Assembly (NCBI GenBank): GCA_002082585.1
Contig: CP020563.1
Location: 186,001 to 250,000 of the forward strand
Direction of reading: 5' to 3'
From: Kitasatospora albolonga
GTDB lineage: Bacteria; Actinomycetota; Actinomycetes; Streptomycetales; Streptomycetaceae
DNA length: 64,000 nucleotides
Made by a program: the position numbers and the translations under genes. Under the pieces are notes generated by a model that had not been told where the DNA came from, did no database searches, and saw nothing but the letters and a program-made list of their open reading frames with translations. This document shows positions 10,918-21,005 of this stretch, in pieces. Numbering within the stretch: position 1 is the first letter of the stretch; the number at the start of each line of letters is the position of its first letter.

Positions 10918-12377
10918 GCGGGCTGCTGATCCGGCCCCGGATACGTCCCCGGGTCGCCGTCGTCCTCGTCTACACGGCCGCGATGTGCATGAACGGCCTG
11001 GACTCGACGATCGTGAACCCGGCGCTCTACACGATCGCGGGCGACTTCGGCCGCCCCCTGTCGGCCGCCAACACCGTCGAGACGGCCTTCCTGGTCGCGC
11101 TCGCGGTGGGACTGCCGGTGGCGGGGTGGCTGGGCGACCGGTTCGGGACCAAGCGGGTGTTCCTCGGCGCGCTGACCGCGTTCACGATCGCCTCGGCGGT
11201 CTGCGGTCTGGCGCCCGACCTCAACACGCTCGTGGTCGCCAGGGCCGTACAGGGCCTGGCCGGTGGGCTGTTGACGCCGGTCGGGATGACGCTGCTGTTC
11301 CGGGCGTTCCCGCCGCACGAGCGGATGAAGCTGGCCAAGGTGCTGATCGTGCCGACGGCCCTGATGCCCGCGCTGGGTCCGCCGCTGGGCGGGCTGCTCA
11401 CCGAACACCTCTCCTGGCACTGGCTGTTCTTCGTGAACGTGCCGATCGGTACGGCGGCGATCCTGCTGGGTCTCTTCGGTCTGCGCGAGCATGTCGAGGG
11501 CCCCGAGGGGAAGTTCGACACGGTCGGCTTCTGGCTGGCCACTCCGGCGCTGGGGCTGCTGACGTACGCGCTCGGCTTCGGCCCGTCCCAGGGCTGGACC
11601 CGGCCCGCCGTCGCGGTCAGCGCGGCCCTGGGCTCCGTCCTGCTGGTGGCGGCCGTCCTCCACCAGGTGCGGGCGAGGACGCCGTTGCTGAAGCTGCGGC
11701 TGCTCGCGGACCGGGTGTACGGGTCGGCCTCGGCGCTCGCCGGGGTGACGGCGGCCGGGCTGATGGGCGTGCTGTTCGTCTTCCCGCTGCTCTACCAGGC
11801 GAGCCTGGGCGCCTCGGCGCTGGACGCCGGGCTGAGCGTCTTCCCGGAGGCGGTCGGGCTGATGCTGGCCTCGCAGGTGGTGGACCGGCTGCTCCCCCGG
11901 CTCGGCCCCCGGCTGCTGACCGTACCGGCGCTGCTGGTCGCCGCGGCCGTCTTCGCGACGCTCGCGATCCCGGGCGTGGCGGAGAACGCGTGGAGCGTGC
12001 GCGGGCTGATGTTCCTGATCGGTCTGGTGCTCGGTACGGCGGTCCTCACCGTGCAGATCTCCGGGTTCGAGTCGATCGGGCCCGCCGACATGGGGCAGGC
12101 GATGGGCCTGTTCCAGATCGTCCGCACGCTCGGCGGTGCCCTGGGCATCGCCGTCTGCGCGGCGGTGATCGGGGGCGGCCATGTGACGGAGGCCGCCGCC
12201 GACCCGGGCCCGTACCGCACGGCGGTATGGGTGACGGCCGCGCTCGTCGCGCTCGGGGCGGTGATGGCGCTGCGGCTGCCGCGCGAGGCCCCGCAGCCGC
12301 CGCCCTTCGACGACGAGGAGGCGCCGCCGCCGGGTGAGGGCCTGGCGGCGGACGGGGCTCCGGCCGTCAAGGGCTGA
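10914..12377 (+). CDS. MFS transporter, 14-helix DHA2 type, probable siderophore exporter
   Basis: A 487-residue drug:proton antiporter family protein (EmrB/QacA subfamily) in the cytoplasmic membrane. The loop after helix 2 carries the family motif ([15 protein letters not shown]), and [11 protein letters not shown] in helix 5 is the antiporter motif C. The hydrophobic pattern supports about 14 helices. GTG at 10914 overlaps the MbtH stop (GTGA), giving translational coupling to the NRPS operon. Coupling to a siderophore synthetase strongly suggests that the cargo is the newly made siderophore; the substrate is not shown by sequence. The transcript ends at a strong hairpin. Confidence 0.9.
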   Translation: MSGLLIRPRIRPRVAVVLVYTAAMCMNGLDSTIVNPALYTIAGDFGRPLSAANTVETAFLVALAVGLPVAGWLGDRFGTKRVFLGALTAFTIASAVCGLAPDLNTLVVARAVQGLAGGLLTPVGMTLLFRAFPPHERMKLAKVLIVPTALMPALGPPLGGLLTEHLSWHWLFFVNVPIGTAAILLGLFGLREHVEGPEGKFDTVGFWLATPALGLLTYALGFGPSQGWTRPAVAVSAALGSVLLVAAVLHQVRARTPLLKLRLLADRVYGSASALAGVTAAGLMGVLFVFPLLYQASLGASALDAGLSVFPEAVGLMLASQVVDRLLPRLGPRLLTVPALLVAAAVFATLAIPGVAENAWSVRGLMFLIGLVLGTAVLTVQISGFESIGPADMGQAMGLFQIVRTLGGALGIAVCAAVIGGGHVTEAAADPGPYRTAVWVTAALVALGAVMALRLPREAPQPPPFDDEEAPPPGEGLAADGAPAVKG

Positions 12378-12413
12378 GGGCCACGGGGCCCGCAAGGGCT
12401 GAGAGCGCACGGA

Positions 12414-12458
12414 GAAGGGGCGGGACGGCATCCGGAGAGGATGCCGTCCCGCCCCTTC
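12414..12458. terminator. Bidirectional hairpin between exporter and esterase genes
   Basis: A perfect 20-base inverted repeat (12414-12433 and 12439-12458) with a five-base loop sits between the convergent exporter and esterase genes. Confidence 0.87.
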
Positions 12459-12492
12459 CCGTCGTTCGCGGAGCGGTTGTTACGGGGCGGGC

Positions 12493-13755
12493 TCAGCGCC
12501 CGCCGAGCAGGGACACCAGGCCGTCCGCCAGGCCGCCGCGCCAGCAGGCGTAGTCGTGGCCGCCGTTGAACTCCCGGTAACGCACGTCGTAGCCGCGCGC
12601 CCGCAGGATGTTGCGGAACCTGCGGTTCTCCGCCAGCAGCATCCACTCCTGGTGGCCCACCTCCAGGTGGAGGGTGACGGGCCTGCGCTCGGCCCAGGCG
12701 TACTGGCCGGTGAGCCATTCGCCGCCGCGCTCGTCGTCGGGCCACCAGAAGGAGCCGGACTGGGAGAGCGCGAGGCCGAAGCGGTCGGAGCGCCGGAAGG
12801 CGGCGAAGGCGGCGGTGAGGCCGCCCGCGCTCTGTCCGGCGACGACGGTCCGTGCGGCGTCCGCCCCGGCCCCGTACTCCCGCGTCGCCCAGGGCACCAG
12901 GGTGTCGGCGAGCCAGTCCACGAACGGGGCGCTGCACGCGAGGTCGTCCATGCGCCGGCCCATGGTGTCGATCAGGACCGCCACGGTGGGCGGGAGTTCG
13001 CCGTCCGCGTGCAGGTTGTCGAAGATGTCGCCGACGCCGAGGACCGGCCCCCACATCTCGCCGTCCATGAGGAGGGCGAGCGCGTACGGGCCGCCGTCCG
13101 GGCGGTGGCCCGGCGGGAGGTGGACCATGACCCGGCGGCCGTCCAGCTCAGCTTCGAGCGTCCGGCCCCGCTCCACGTCGTCCCGGCGGTGGACGCGCGA
13201 CTGGTCGGGGGCTTCGGGGAGTTCGAGTACGGAGGCGGGGTTGCGGCCGTCGCGGGAGGGCAGCGGGGCCCCGGTGTTGAGCGGGTCGGGCTCCGCGTGG
13301 TCGAGGACGCGGCGCCAGGAGGGCCGGTCGGCGCGCAGGGCGTCCTCGCGGGTGCCGTCGGTGGCGTGGAACTGGTAGGAGGCGCGGTGGTCGGCGCGCA
13401 GCCGGTGGCTGATGGCCCAGACCCCGGTGCCCTCGACGCGTTCCATCAGGTGCGGGGCGAGGTTCCCGGCGTACCGGTCCTTGTCGGTGACCGTGTGGAC
13501 CAGGGCCAGGACATGGGTGGCGGGGCGCTCGGGGTCCTCGCGGCGGACAAAGGTGACCAGCCGGTGGGCGGGGTCGCCCTCGGGGTCGGGTTCCACGAGC
13601 GGGGCGCCGGTCTCGGAAACGTGACCCCAGAACGCCTCCTCGGCGTCGGGCTTGCCCGCGCGTATGTCTTCAAGGAGCGTACGGAGCAGGGGGCTTCGCA
13701 CGGCGGTCACCTCGGTTGTGGTCGGTCCGGCGGGGGTGGGCGGGTGGTGGGTCAT
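12493..13755 (-). CDS. Ferric-enterobactin-type esterase (Fes/IroD family)
   Basis: A 420-residue cytoplasmic esterase that would hydrolyse the ester bonds of the catecholate trilactone to free iron after uptake. It has the enterochelin-esterase N-terminal domain (TFVRREDPERPATHVLAL...GVWAISHRLRADHRASYQF, ending near the DPLNTGAPLP segment). The C-terminal alpha/beta hydrolase domain carries GQSAGG (Ser309) and NGGHDY (His400). No signal peptide is present, fitting an intracellular role. ATG at 13755 lies 14 bases after the stop of the permease gene, so the two form one operon read from the iron box near 16118. Trilactone cleavage is the family activity; action on the product of this NRPS is inferred. 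Confidence 0.92.
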   Translation of the reverse strand: MTHHPPTPAGPTTTEVTAVRSPLLRTLLEDIRAGKPDAEEAFWGHVSETGAPLVEPDPEGDPAHRLVTFVRREDPERPATHVLALVHTVTDKDRYAGNLAPHLMERVEGTGVWAISHRLRADHRASYQFHATDGTREDALRADRPSWRRVLDHAEPDPLNTGAPLPSRDGRNPASVLELPEAPDQSRVHRRDDVERGRTLEAELDGRRVMVHLPPGHRPDGGPYALALLMDGEMWGPVLGVGDIFDNLHADGELPPTVAVLIDTMGRRMDDLACSAPFVDWLADTLVPWATREYGAGADAARTVVAGQSAGGLTAAFAAFRRSDRFGLALSQSGSFWWPDDERGGEWLTGQYAWAERRPVTLHLEVGHQEWMLLAENRRFRNILRARGYDVRYREFNGGHDYACWRGGLADGLVSLLGGR

Positions 13756-13769
13756 GTGCGGGCCGCCTT

Positions 13770-16109
13770 TCAGACGCGGGTGGCGGCGGAGCGGCCGAGG
13801 AGGACCCAGAGGAGGAACGGGCCGCCGAGGACGGTGGTGACGATGCCGACGGGGAGTTCGACGCCGTCGAAGACGATCCGGCCGAGGGTGTCGGCGACGA
13901 CGACGAGGACGGCCCCGGTGAGCATCGAGCCGACGAGCGGGACCCGCAGGGGTCCGGCGAGCCGGGAGGCGATGACGGGTGCGGCGAGCGCGACGAAGCC
14001 GACCGGGCCGCAGATGCCGACCGCGAGCCCGGCGAGGCCGACGGCCAGGAGGAGGGCGAGGGTGCGGACCCGGCCGGGGGCGGAGCCCAGCGAGGAGGCG
14101 GTGGCGTCGTCGAAGCGCAGGACGCCCAGGTGGCGGGCGACGACGAGGGCGGCGGGGACGAGGACCGCGAGGCCGATGAGGACGGGTACGGCGACGGAGT
14201 AGCTGCGTCCGTTGAGGCTGCCGGAGGTCCACACGTACAGCGAGCTGGCGGAGCTCAGCGAGCGGCGGGAGAGGACGACCTGGGTGATGGCGGAGGCCAG
14301 GGCGGACATCGCGAGGCCGACGACGAGGACCCGGTAGCCGCGCTGGCCGAGGCCGCCGGAGACGGTGGTGACGACGATGACGGCGACCAGGGCGCCGATC
14401 GGCCCGGCCCACCAGGCGCCGAACGTGCCGGAGGCGCTGAGGGTGACGGAGAGCAGGACGGCGGCGGTGGCCCCGTCGTTGACGCCGAGGAGTTCGGGGG
14501 TGGCGAGGCGGTTGCGGGCCAGGGTCTGGGTGAGGCAGCCCGCGAGGCCGAGCGCGGCGCCCGCCGTGAGTCCGGCGACGATGCGGCCGAGGCGGAAGTT
14601 CTGGACGAGCAGGACGTCGAAGCGGTCGCCCTGGCCGAGGACCGCGCGGAAGGTGCGGGCGACGCCCATGTCGCTCTGGCCCGCGTAGGCGGAGAGGACG
14701 ACGGCGGCCAGGAGGGCGGCGGCCAGCGCGACGGCGGCGAGGGCCGCGCGCCGGGTGACCAGCAGGGAGAGGGGGCCCCGGCGCACGACGAGGGTGTCGG
14801 GCGGGCGGACCCGGACGGCCTTGGGCTTACGGGACTTGGGGCGCGGCAGGGTGATCCGGAAGCGGCGGGGGCGGTCGGGGGCGCGCTCCTCGGTGGCCGG
14901 TTCCGTCATGCCCATCGAGGCCAGCTGCTTGGAGCGGACGATGGCGATGAGGACGGGGGCGCCGATGAGGGCCACGATCACGGAGACGGGCGCCTCGAAG
15001 GGGCGGGAGACCACGCGGGCGGCGACGTCGGAGACGGCCAGGACGCAGGCGCCGATGAGTCCGGCGAGCAGGAGGCGGGCGGCCAGCCGGGTGCCCGCGA
15101 TGGCCCGGGCGAGGAATCCGGCGAGGAGGCCGAGGAAGGAGATGGGCCCGGCGAGCGCGACGGCGGAGGCCGTGAGGAGGGTGACGCCGATGGCGACGAC
15201 CGTACGGATGACGGGCGGGCGGTGGCCGAGGCTGCGGGCCAGGTCGTCGCCGAGCGCGAGCGCGGAGAGCGGGCGGGCGACCAGCAGGGCGACGAGGAAG
15301 CCGACGGCGAGGACGGGGGCCAGGCGGCCCAGTTCGCCGAAGCCCTCGACTCCGGCGAGGGAGCCGAGGACCCAGAAGCGGAACCGGTCGTAGGTCTCGG
15401 CGGAGTTGACGACGATGACGCTGGTGAGCCCGCCGAAGGTGGCGCCGAGCGCCGCTCCGGCGAGGACGAGCCGCATGGGGGAGCCGCCGCCGCGCCGCCC
15501 TGATATGAGGAGGACCAGACCGCTGGCGACCACCGCGCCGACGAACGCGCAGACCAGGTAGGCGTAACCGGAATCGAAGCCGAGGAGCGCGATACCGGCG
15601 ACGACGCCGAGCGAGGCGCCCGCGTTGACACCGAGGAGACCGGTCTCGGCGAGCGGGTTGCGGGTGACCGCCTGAAGCAGGCAGCCGGCGACGCCGAGGG
15701 CCGCGCCGACGAGCAGCGCGGTGAGGGTGCGCGGGAGGCGCAGGTCGCCGACGACCAGGGCGAGGCGGGCGTTGTCGCGGGCCCCGTCCCGGTTGAGCAG
15801 ATAGTCGAGGACCCCGCCGACGCCGACCTCGCCCGCGCCGATCGCGAGGGAGAGGCCGCTCAGCAGCAGGACGGCGGCGGTGAGACCGGCGACGGCGAGC
15901 GCCACGGTACGGCGGCCGGTGGAGGGTGCCCCCGCCGCCTTGCCGGGATTCTCTCCCGTACCGGGTCCGGAGTCGGGTCCCGAAGCGGATTTCCCGGCTC
16001 CGGCGGGCGGTGTCGCCACCCCCTGGTCCTTCTCCCCTCCGTCCAACTGGGCGGTCGAAGAGTCTTGTTCGGGAGCCGAGGCCGTGGTCCCCGTGTGCGG
16101 CGTATGCAT
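13770..16109 (-). CDS. Fused FecCD-type siderophore permease (two permease halves in one chain)
   Basis: A 779-residue membrane protein made of two FecCD/BtuC-like permease units in tandem, like E. coli FhuB and unlike separate FepD and FepG. Half one (about 66-378) contains GCLLQAVTRNPLAETGLLGVNAGASLG. Half two (about 425-779) contains GCLTQTLARNRLATPELLGVNDGATAA. A basic linker at about 385-420 joins them. The first 60 residues are low-complexity and hydrophilic. The ATG at 16109 has no ribosome site because an iron box occupies that sequence. GTG at 16019 (residue 31) has AAGGA seven to ten bases upstream and may be the true start. It should work with the ATPase at 8-799 and the lipoprotein at 950-1960. 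Confidence 0.92.
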   Translation of the reverse strand: MHTPHTGTTASAPEQDSSTAQLDGGEKDQGVATPPAGAGKSASGPDSGPGTGENPGKAAGAPSTGRRTVALAVAGLTAAVLLLSGLSLAIGAGEVGVGGVLDYLLNRDGARDNARLALVVGDLRLPRTLTALLVGAALGVAGCLLQAVTRNPLAETGLLGVNAGASLGVVAGIALLGFDSGYAYLVCAFVGAVVASGLVLLISGRRGGGSPMRLVLAGAALGATFGGLTSVIVVNSAETYDRFRFWVLGSLAGVEGFGELGRLAPVLAVGFLVALLVARPLSALALGDDLARSLGHRPPVIRTVVAIGVTLLTASAVALAGPISFLGLLAGFLARAIAGTRLAARLLLAGLIGACVLAVSDVAARVVSRPFEAPVSVIVALIGAPVLIAIVRSKQLASMGMTEPATEERAPDRPRRFRITLPRPKSRKPKAVRVRPPDTLVVRRGPLSLLVTRRAALAAVALAAALLAAVVLSAYAGQSDMGVARTFRAVLGQGDRFDVLLVQNFRLGRIVAGLTAGAALGLAGCLTQTLARNRLATPELLGVNDGATAAVLLSVTLSASGTFGAWWAGPIGALVAVIVVTTVSGGLGQRGYRVLVVGLAMSALASAITQVVLSRRSLSSASSLYVWTSGSLNGRSYSVAVPVLIGLAVLVPAALVVARHLGVLRFDDATASSLGSAPGRVRTLALLLAVGLAGLAVGICGPVGFVALAAPVIASRLAGPLRVPLVGSMLTGAVLVVVADTLGRIVFDGVELPVGIVTTVLGGPFLLWVLLGRSAATRV

Positions 16110-16127
16110 AAGGTGAGGCTAACCTAA
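16109..16127. promoter_or_regulatory. Iron box at the permease start
   Basis: TAAGGTGAGGCTAACCTAA matches the iron-box consensus at 18 of 19 positions. Its first base is the first base of the permease ATG at 16109, so either the mRNA is nearly leaderless or translation begins at the downstream GTG at 16019. Confidence 0.9.
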
Positions 16128-16171
16128 CCGTATATGGACAGCTCGACACCCTTCTGGGCGGTCGAATCGAT

Positions 16172-16190
16172 TTAGGTTACCCTTACCTAA
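16172..16190. promoter_or_regulatory. Iron box upstream of the dhb operon
   Basis: TTAGGTTACCCTTACCTAA matches the iron-box consensus at 18 of 19 positions and lies 22 bases before the dhbA start. Its centre is 63 bases, about six helical turns, from the centre of the divergent box at 16109-16127. Confidence 0.92.
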
Positions 16191-16211
16191 CACCCAGGGG
16201 GAGGTTTGTTC

Positions 16212-17042
16212 ATGCCTGAGCACATACCGGGCAGAAGCGGCGAGTTCGAGGGCCGAACGGCCCTGGTGACCGGGGCCGGACAAGGCATCGGAGCCGCTGT
16301 CGCCGAGCTGCTCGCCGATCTGGGCGCGCAGGTGGCGGCCACCGACCGGGCCGGGCACACCATCGAGGCGCTGGCCGCCGACTGGCCCCGGCGGCAGGGG
16401 AAACTGCCCGCGGGCGAGCGCTCGGCGGGCTGTCTGGAACCGTATGTGATGGACGTCACCGACCGGGTCTCGGTGGAGAACACCGTGGCCCGTGTCGAGG
16501 ACCAACTCGGGCCGGTGGACGTACTGGTGAACGTCGCGGGCATCCTGCGCACCGGCCCGGCGGCCACGCTCTCCGCGCAGGACTGGGCGGACACCTTCGC
16601 GGTGAACGCCACCGGCGTCTTCCAGGTCTCGCAGGCGCTCGCCCCGCTCATGGCGGCCCGAGGGAGCGGCTGCATCGTCACGGTCGGCTCCAACGCCGCA
16701 GGCATCCCGCGCACCGGCATGGCCGCCTACGCCGCCTCCAAGGCCGCCGCCGCCATGTTCACCAAGTGTCTGGGTCTCGAACTCGCCCGCAGCGGCGTAC
16801 GCTGCAACGTCGTCGCCCCCGGCTCCACCGACACCGCGATGCAGCGCGCGCTGTGGACCGACCCGGGCGCCGAACAGCGCGTGATCGACGGGGACCTGCC
16901 GACGTACCGCACCGGCATCCCGCTGGGCCGGATCGCCGAACCCGCCGACATCGCCGACGCGGTGGCGTTCCTCGCCTCGGACCGCGCCCGCCACATCACG
17001 CTCCAGGAGCTGTACGTCGACGGCGGCGCGACCCTGCGCTGA
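16212..17042 (+). CDS. dhbA: 2,3-dihydro-2,3-dihydroxybenzoate dehydrogenase
   Basis: A 276-residue short-chain dehydrogenase that oxidises 2,3-dihydro-2,3-dihydroxybenzoate to 2,3-dihydroxybenzoate with NAD+. The cofactor motif TGAGQGIG begins at residue 20, NVAGILR follows mid-chain, and the catalytic YAASK has Tyr173 and Lys177. The ending [15 protein letters not shown] is typical of EntA/DhbA. The start ATG 16212 follows GGGGGAGG with seven bases of spacing; a TTG two codons earlier is less likely. It is the first gene of the order dhbA-C-E-B-ArCP, as in Bacillus dhbACEB, and lies immediately downstream of an iron box. Confidence 0.94.
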   Translation: MPEHIPGRSGEFEGRTALVTGAGQGIGAAVAELLADLGAQVAATDRAGHTIEALAADWPRRQGKLPAGERSAGCLEPYVMDVTDRVSVENTVARVEDQLGPVDVLVNVAGILRTGPAATLSAQDWADTFAVNATGVFQVSQALAPLMAARGSGCIVTVGSNAAGIPRTGMAAYAASKAAAAMFTKCLGLELARSGVRCNVVAPGSTDTAMQRALWTDPGAEQRVIDGDLPTYRTGIPLGRIAEPADIADAVAFLASDRARHITLQELYVDGGATLR

Positions 17043-17135
17043 CCGGCGGCCCCGCACACGTCACCCCCGTACCACTTCACCCCTCCCATCCAGCCCCCCG
17101 CACCCGCTGACGGGACCATCAAGAATGGAGTGCCC

Positions 17136-18341
17136 GTGTCGACGGCATCCCAGGTCGCCACGCACGTATCCCCGGCCGATCCGGCCCACCCCTCCGTAGG
17201 AGCGGCCACCTCGCTCCTGGACGCCTACACACCGGGCGACCACTTCCTCGCCACGCCCGAACGCACCCTGCTCGCACGCGGAGCGGCACGCCAGGTGCCG
17301 CACGACGAGAGACCGCTGACCCGGCGGGTGGAAGCCACCCTGGCCGAGGCCGTCGCCGCCGGTCAGGAAGCGCCCGTCGTGATCGGCGCCATCCCCTTCG
17401 ACCACACGGCGCCCTCCGCGCTCACCGTCCCGGCCTCGGTGCGCACCGCCCCGCCGCTCGCCTCCGACCCGCTCATCGCACTGCCCGCCGCCCTCTCCGC
17501 CGCCACGGACTGGCGGATACGGCCGGTCCCCGAGCCCGAGGTGTACGGGGCGGGCGTCGCCTCCGCCGTGGCCCGGATGTGGCGCGGCGAGTTCAGCAAG
17601 GTGGTGCTGGCCCGCACCCTGGAGCTCACCTCCGGCGCCCCGCTCGACCTGCCCGCGATGCTCCAGCGGCTGGCCCGTCGCGACCCCTCCGGCTACACCT
17701 TCGCCCTGCCGACCGGGCCGGACCGCACCCTGATCGGCGCCAGCCCCGAACTGCTCGTCTCCCGCCGGGGCAAGCAGGTCGTCGCCAACCCGCTCGCCGG
17801 GTCGACCCCGCGCAGCGAGGACCTCGCCGAGGACGTCCGCCGGGCCGCGACGCTCCTGGAGTCCGTCAAGGACCTGCACGAGCACGCCGTCGTCGTGGAC
17901 GCCGTCCACCAGGCGCTCGCCCCGCACTGCACCGAGCTGACCGTCCCGCCCCGGCCGACACTGATCCGCACCGCCACCATGTGGCACCTGTCCACCACGG
18001 TGACCGGCACCCTCGCCTCCCCCGACACCTCGGCGCTGGAGCTGGCGACCGCGCTGCACCCGACGCCCGCCGTGTGCGGTACGCCGACGCAGACGGCCCG
18101 TCAGATCATCGCGGAGACCGAGCCGTTCGACCGCGGCTTCTTCACCGGTGTCGTCGGCTGGGGGAACGCCGACGGCGACGGCGAATGGGTCGTCACGATC
18201 CGCTGCGCCGAGGCCGAGGAGCGTACGCTGCGCCTCTACGCCGGAGCGGGCATCGTGGCCGCCTCCGAGCCCGAGGCGGAGACCGCCGAGACCGCGGCCA
18301 AGTTCCGCACCTTCCTGAGCGCCGTGGGAGCCGAGCTGTGA
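17136..18341 (+). CDS. dhbC: Isochorismate synthase
   Basis: A 401-residue chorismate-utilising enzyme (EntC/DhbC/MenF family) converting chorismate to isochorismate, the entry step to dihydroxybenzoate. Family landmarks are [44 protein letters not shown] and the final [20 protein letters not shown], all involved in Mg2+ and chorismate binding. The start is taken as GTG 17136, with GGAG five bases upstream; GTG 17130 overlaps that site. A 93-base gap follows dhbA, and the stop overlaps the dhbE start by four bases. Confidence 0.94.
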   Translation: MSTASQVATHVSPADPAHPSVGAATSLLDAYTPGDHFLATPERTLLARGAARQVPHDERPLTRRVEATLAEAVAAGQEAPVVIGAIPFDHTAPSALTVPASVRTAPPLASDPLIALPAALSAATDWRIRPVPEPEVYGAGVASAVARMWRGEFSKVVLARTLELTSGAPLDLPAMLQRLARRDPSGYTFALPTGPDRTLIGASPELLVSRRGKQVVANPLAGSTPRSEDLAEDVRRAATLLESVKDLHEHAVVVDAVHQALAPHCTELTVPPRPTLIRTATMWHLSTTVTGTLASPDTSALELATALHPTPAVCGTPTQTARQIIAETEPFDRGFFTGVVGWGNADGDGEWVVTIRCAEAEERTLRLYAGAGIVAASEPEAETAETAAKFRTFLSAVGAEL

Positions 18342-19963
18342 GTACGCAAGCGGCGCCGACCTGGCCCGCCGAGTTCGCCGAGAAGTACCGGGCGGCCGGG
18401 TGGTGGCGCGGGGAGACCTTCGGCGAGATGCTGCGGCAGCGCGCCGAGGAGCACCCGGACCGGATCGCGATCGTCGACCCGGTGGCCGGGAGCCGGTGGA
18501 CCTACGCCGATCTCGACCGGCGGGCCGACCGGCTGGCGGCGGGCTTCCTCGCCCGGGGCATCGCCAAGAACGACAAGGTGGTGGTGCAGCTCCCCAACAT
18601 CGCCGAGTTCTTCGAGGTGATCTTCGCGCTGTTCCGGATCGGCGCGCTGCCCGTCTTCGCGCTGCCCGCCCACCGCGAGACCGAGATCGCCTACTTCTGC
18701 GAGTTCACCGAGGCCACCGCGTACATCATCGCGGCCGAGCACGGCGGCTACGACTACCGGGAGCTCGCGGCCAGGACCCGCGCCCACGTGCCCACGCTGA
18801 AGCACGTGTTCGTCGCCCAGGGCGACCCGGGTGACTTCGAGGCGCTGGCCGAGGTGGCCGGGGAACCGGTCGGCTACGGCGGGCCGCGCCCGGACGACCT
18901 GGCCTTCCTCCAGCTCTCCGGCGGCAGCACCGGCGTACCGAAACTGATCCCGCGCACCCACGACGACTACATCTACTCGCTGTGGGGCTCCAACGAGATC
19001 TGCGGGGTCGACGAGAACAGCGTCTACCTGGTCGTGCTGCCCGCCGCCCACAACTTCCCGCTCTCCTCCCCCGGTTCGCTCGGCACGCTGTACGCCGGAG
19101 GGCGCGTGGTGCTCTGCCCGCAGCCCTCGCCCGAGGTGGCCTTCCCGCTGATCGAGCGCGAGGGCGTGACCATCACCGGCCTGGTGCCGCCGCTGGCCCT
19201 GCTGTGGACCGAGGCGGCGCCCGGCAGCGCGCACGACCTCAGCAGCCTGGACGTCCTGCTCGTGGGCGGCGCCAAGTTCAGCGAGGAGGCGGCCCGCCGG
19301 GTGCGCCCCGCGCTCGGCTGCACGCTCCAGCAGGTCTTCGGGATGGCCGAGGGGCTGGTCAACTACACACGGCTGGACGACCCGGTGGAGACCGTCGTCA
19401 CCACGCAGGGGCGGCCCATCTCGCCGGACGACGAGATCCTGGTCGTCGACGACGAGGACCGGGAGGTGGCGCCGGGCGCTACGGGCCACCTGCTGACCCG
19501 GGGCCCGTACACCATCCGCGGCTACTGGAACGCCCCCGAGCACAACGCCCGTTCGTTCACCGAGGACGGCTTCTACCGCACGGGCGATGTCGTCCGGGTC
19601 ACGGAGACCGGGCACATCGTGGTGGAGGGGCGCGCCAAGGACCAGATCAACCGGGGCGGTGAGAAGGTCGCCGCCGAGGAGGTGGAGAACCACATCCTCG
19701 CCCACCCGGCCGTCCACGACGCCAACGTGGTGGCCGAACCGGACCCGTATCTGGGCGAACGCGTCTGCGCGTACGTGATCCTGCGCCCGGGTGCCGGTCC
19801 GCTGAAGGCCGTGGCCGTCAAAAGGTTCGTACGCGAACGGGGCCTGGCCGCCTACAAGGTGCCGGACCGGGTCGAGTTCGTGGACGCGTTCCCGCAGACG
19901 GGGGTGGGCAAGGTCTCCAAGAAGGACCTGCGCGACGCCGCCGCCCGCACCGCCTCCCTCTGA
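18338..19963 (+). CDS. dhbE: 2,3-dihydroxybenzoate-AMP ligase
   Basis: A 541-residue stand-alone adenylation enzyme (EntE/DhbE family) that activates 2,3-dihydroxybenzoate with ATP and loads it on the aryl carrier protein. The P-loop is [18 protein letters not shown], followed by [38 protein letters not shown] and the C-terminal catalytic lysine region [14 protein letters not shown] 18338 overlaps the dhbC stop as GTGA, so the two are translationally coupled. Length is normal for the family. Confidence 0.95.
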   Translation: MSTQAAPTWPAEFAEKYRAAGWWRGETFGEMLRQRAEEHPDRIAIVDPVAGSRWTYADLDRRADRLAAGFLARGIAKNDKVVVQLPNIAEFFEVIFALFRIGALPVFALPAHRETEIAYFCEFTEATAYIIAAEHGGYDYRELAARTRAHVPTLKHVFVAQGDPGDFEALAEVAGEPVGYGGPRPDDLAFLQLSGGSTGVPKLIPRTHDDYIYSLWGSNEICGVDENSVYLVVLPAAHNFPLSSPGSLGTLYAGGRVVLCPQPSPEVAFPLIEREGVTITGLVPPLALLWTEAAPGSAHDLSSLDVLLVGGAKFSEEAARRVRPALGCTLQQVFGMAEGLVNYTRLDDPVETVVTTQGRPISPDDEILVVDDEDREVAPGATGHLLTRGPYTIRGYWNAPEHNARSFTEDGFYRTGDVVRVTETGHIVVEGRAKDQINRGGEKVAAEEVENHILAHPAVHDANVVAEPDPYLGERVCAYVILRPGAGPLKAVAVKRFVRERGLAAYKVPDRVEFVDAFPQTGVGKVSKKDLRDAAARTASL

Positions 19964-20010
19964 CGTCTCCCCCGCACACCCCGCACCTCTCGAACGGAAC
20001 CCTCTCCACC

Positions 20011-20643
20011 ATGGCCCTGCCCGCCATCACCCCCTACCCCATGCCTGCCGCCGACGAGCTGCCCGCCAACCGGGTCGACTGGACCGTCGACCCGGCGCGC
20101 GCGGTGCTGATCGTCCACGACCTGCAGAACTACTTCCTGACGGCGTACGACCGCGAGGCCGCCCCCGTACCCGAACTCCTCTCCCATGTGGCCGAGTTGA
20201 AGAAGGACGCGGCGCGCCTGGGCGTCCCGGTCCTCTACACCGCCCAGCCCGGCGGCCAGAGCGCCGAGGAGCGCGGGCTCCAGCAGGACTTCTGGGGCCC
20301 CGGTCTGCCCGCCGACGAGCACCTCGCGGCGATCGCGGACGAGGTGGCGCCCGAGGAGGGCGACACCGTCATCACCAAGTGGAAGTACAGCGGTTTCGTC
20401 CGCACCGATCTGCTGGAGCGGCTGCGCGAACAGGGCCGCGACCAGATCGTCATCACCGGCGTCTACGCCCACATCGGGGTCCTGATGACCGCGTGCGACG
20501 CCTGGATGCAGGACATCCAGGCGTTCGTGGTGGCCGACGCCGTGGCGGACTTCTCGGCCGACGACCACGCGATGGCGCTGCGCTGGGCGGCCGGCAAGTG
20601 CGCCGTCGTCACCACCGCCCGAGCCGTCTTCGAAGGGAAGTGA
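20011..20643 (+). CDS. dhbB: Isochorismatase without carrier domain
   Basis: A 210-residue isochorismatase that hydrolyses isochorismate to 2,3-dihydro-2,3-dihydroxybenzoate and pyruvate. It shows VLIVHDLQNYF (catalytic Asp), TVITKWKYSGFVRTDL (Lys) and ITGVYAHIGVLMTACDAWM. EntB and Bacillus DhbB are about 285-310 residues because they carry a C-terminal aryl carrier domain. This one ends before that domain, and the carrier is the next gene. ATG 20011 is used, with GGAA some 11 bases upstream. It is separated from dhbE by 47 bases. Confidence 0.93.
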   Translation: MALPAITPYPMPAADELPANRVDWTVDPARAVLIVHDLQNYFLTAYDREAAPVPELLSHVAELKKDAARLGVPVLYTAQPGGQSAEERGLQQDFWGPGLPADEHLAAIADEVAPEEGDTVITKWKYSGFVRTDLLERLREQGRDQIVITGVYAHIGVLMTACDAWMQDIQAFVVADAVADFSADDHAMALRWAAGKCAVVTTARAVFEGK

Positions 20644-20648
20644 CCACT

Positions 20649-20879
20649 GTGGCCCTGACGCTCGAACAGCTGCGCGCCGATGTCGCCGACATCCTCGGCG
20701 AGGAGCCGGAGGAGATCCCGCTCGACGAGAACCTCGTCGACTACGGGCTCGACTCCGTCCGCCTGATGGCCCTGGCGGCGGCCTGGCGCCGCGACCACGG
20801 GATCGAGGTGGCCTTCGCCGACCTCGCCGAGAAGCCGGCCCTGGAGGCGTGGGCGCCGCTGCTCGGCGCGACCGGCTGA
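20649..20879 (+). CDS. Free-standing aryl carrier protein
   Basis: A 76-residue carrier protein with the phosphopantetheine site in DYGLDSVRLM (GLDS serine), the form typical of the aryl carrier domain of EntB/DhbB. It should hold 2,3-dihydroxybenzoate loaded by the adenylating enzyme and donate it to the first condensation domain of the NRPS. GTG 20649 has AAGGGA ten bases upstream; GTG 20640 overlaps the previous stop but sits on top of that site. It is the last gene of the operon and is followed directly by a terminator. Confidence 0.92.
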   Translation: MALTLEQLRADVADILGEEPEEIPLDENLVDYGLDSVRLMALAAAWRRDHGIEVAFADLAEKPALEAWAPLLGATG

Positions 20880-20893
20880 GCAGGCAGTTCTTC

Positions 20894-20938
20894 AGAGGGC
20901 GGTGCGGACCCGGTGGTACCGGGTCCGCACCGCCCTCT
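20894..20938 (+). terminator. Terminator of the dhb operon
   Basis: A perfect 21-base inverted repeat (20894-20914 and 20918-20938) with a three-base loop lies 14 bases after the carrier-protein stop. Confidence 0.9.
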
Positions 20939-21005
20939 CTCCGTTCCCGCACGTATGTTCCACCATTCCCGCGCTCATGATCCCCGCGCCCCCGGCGCGC
21001 GGTGC

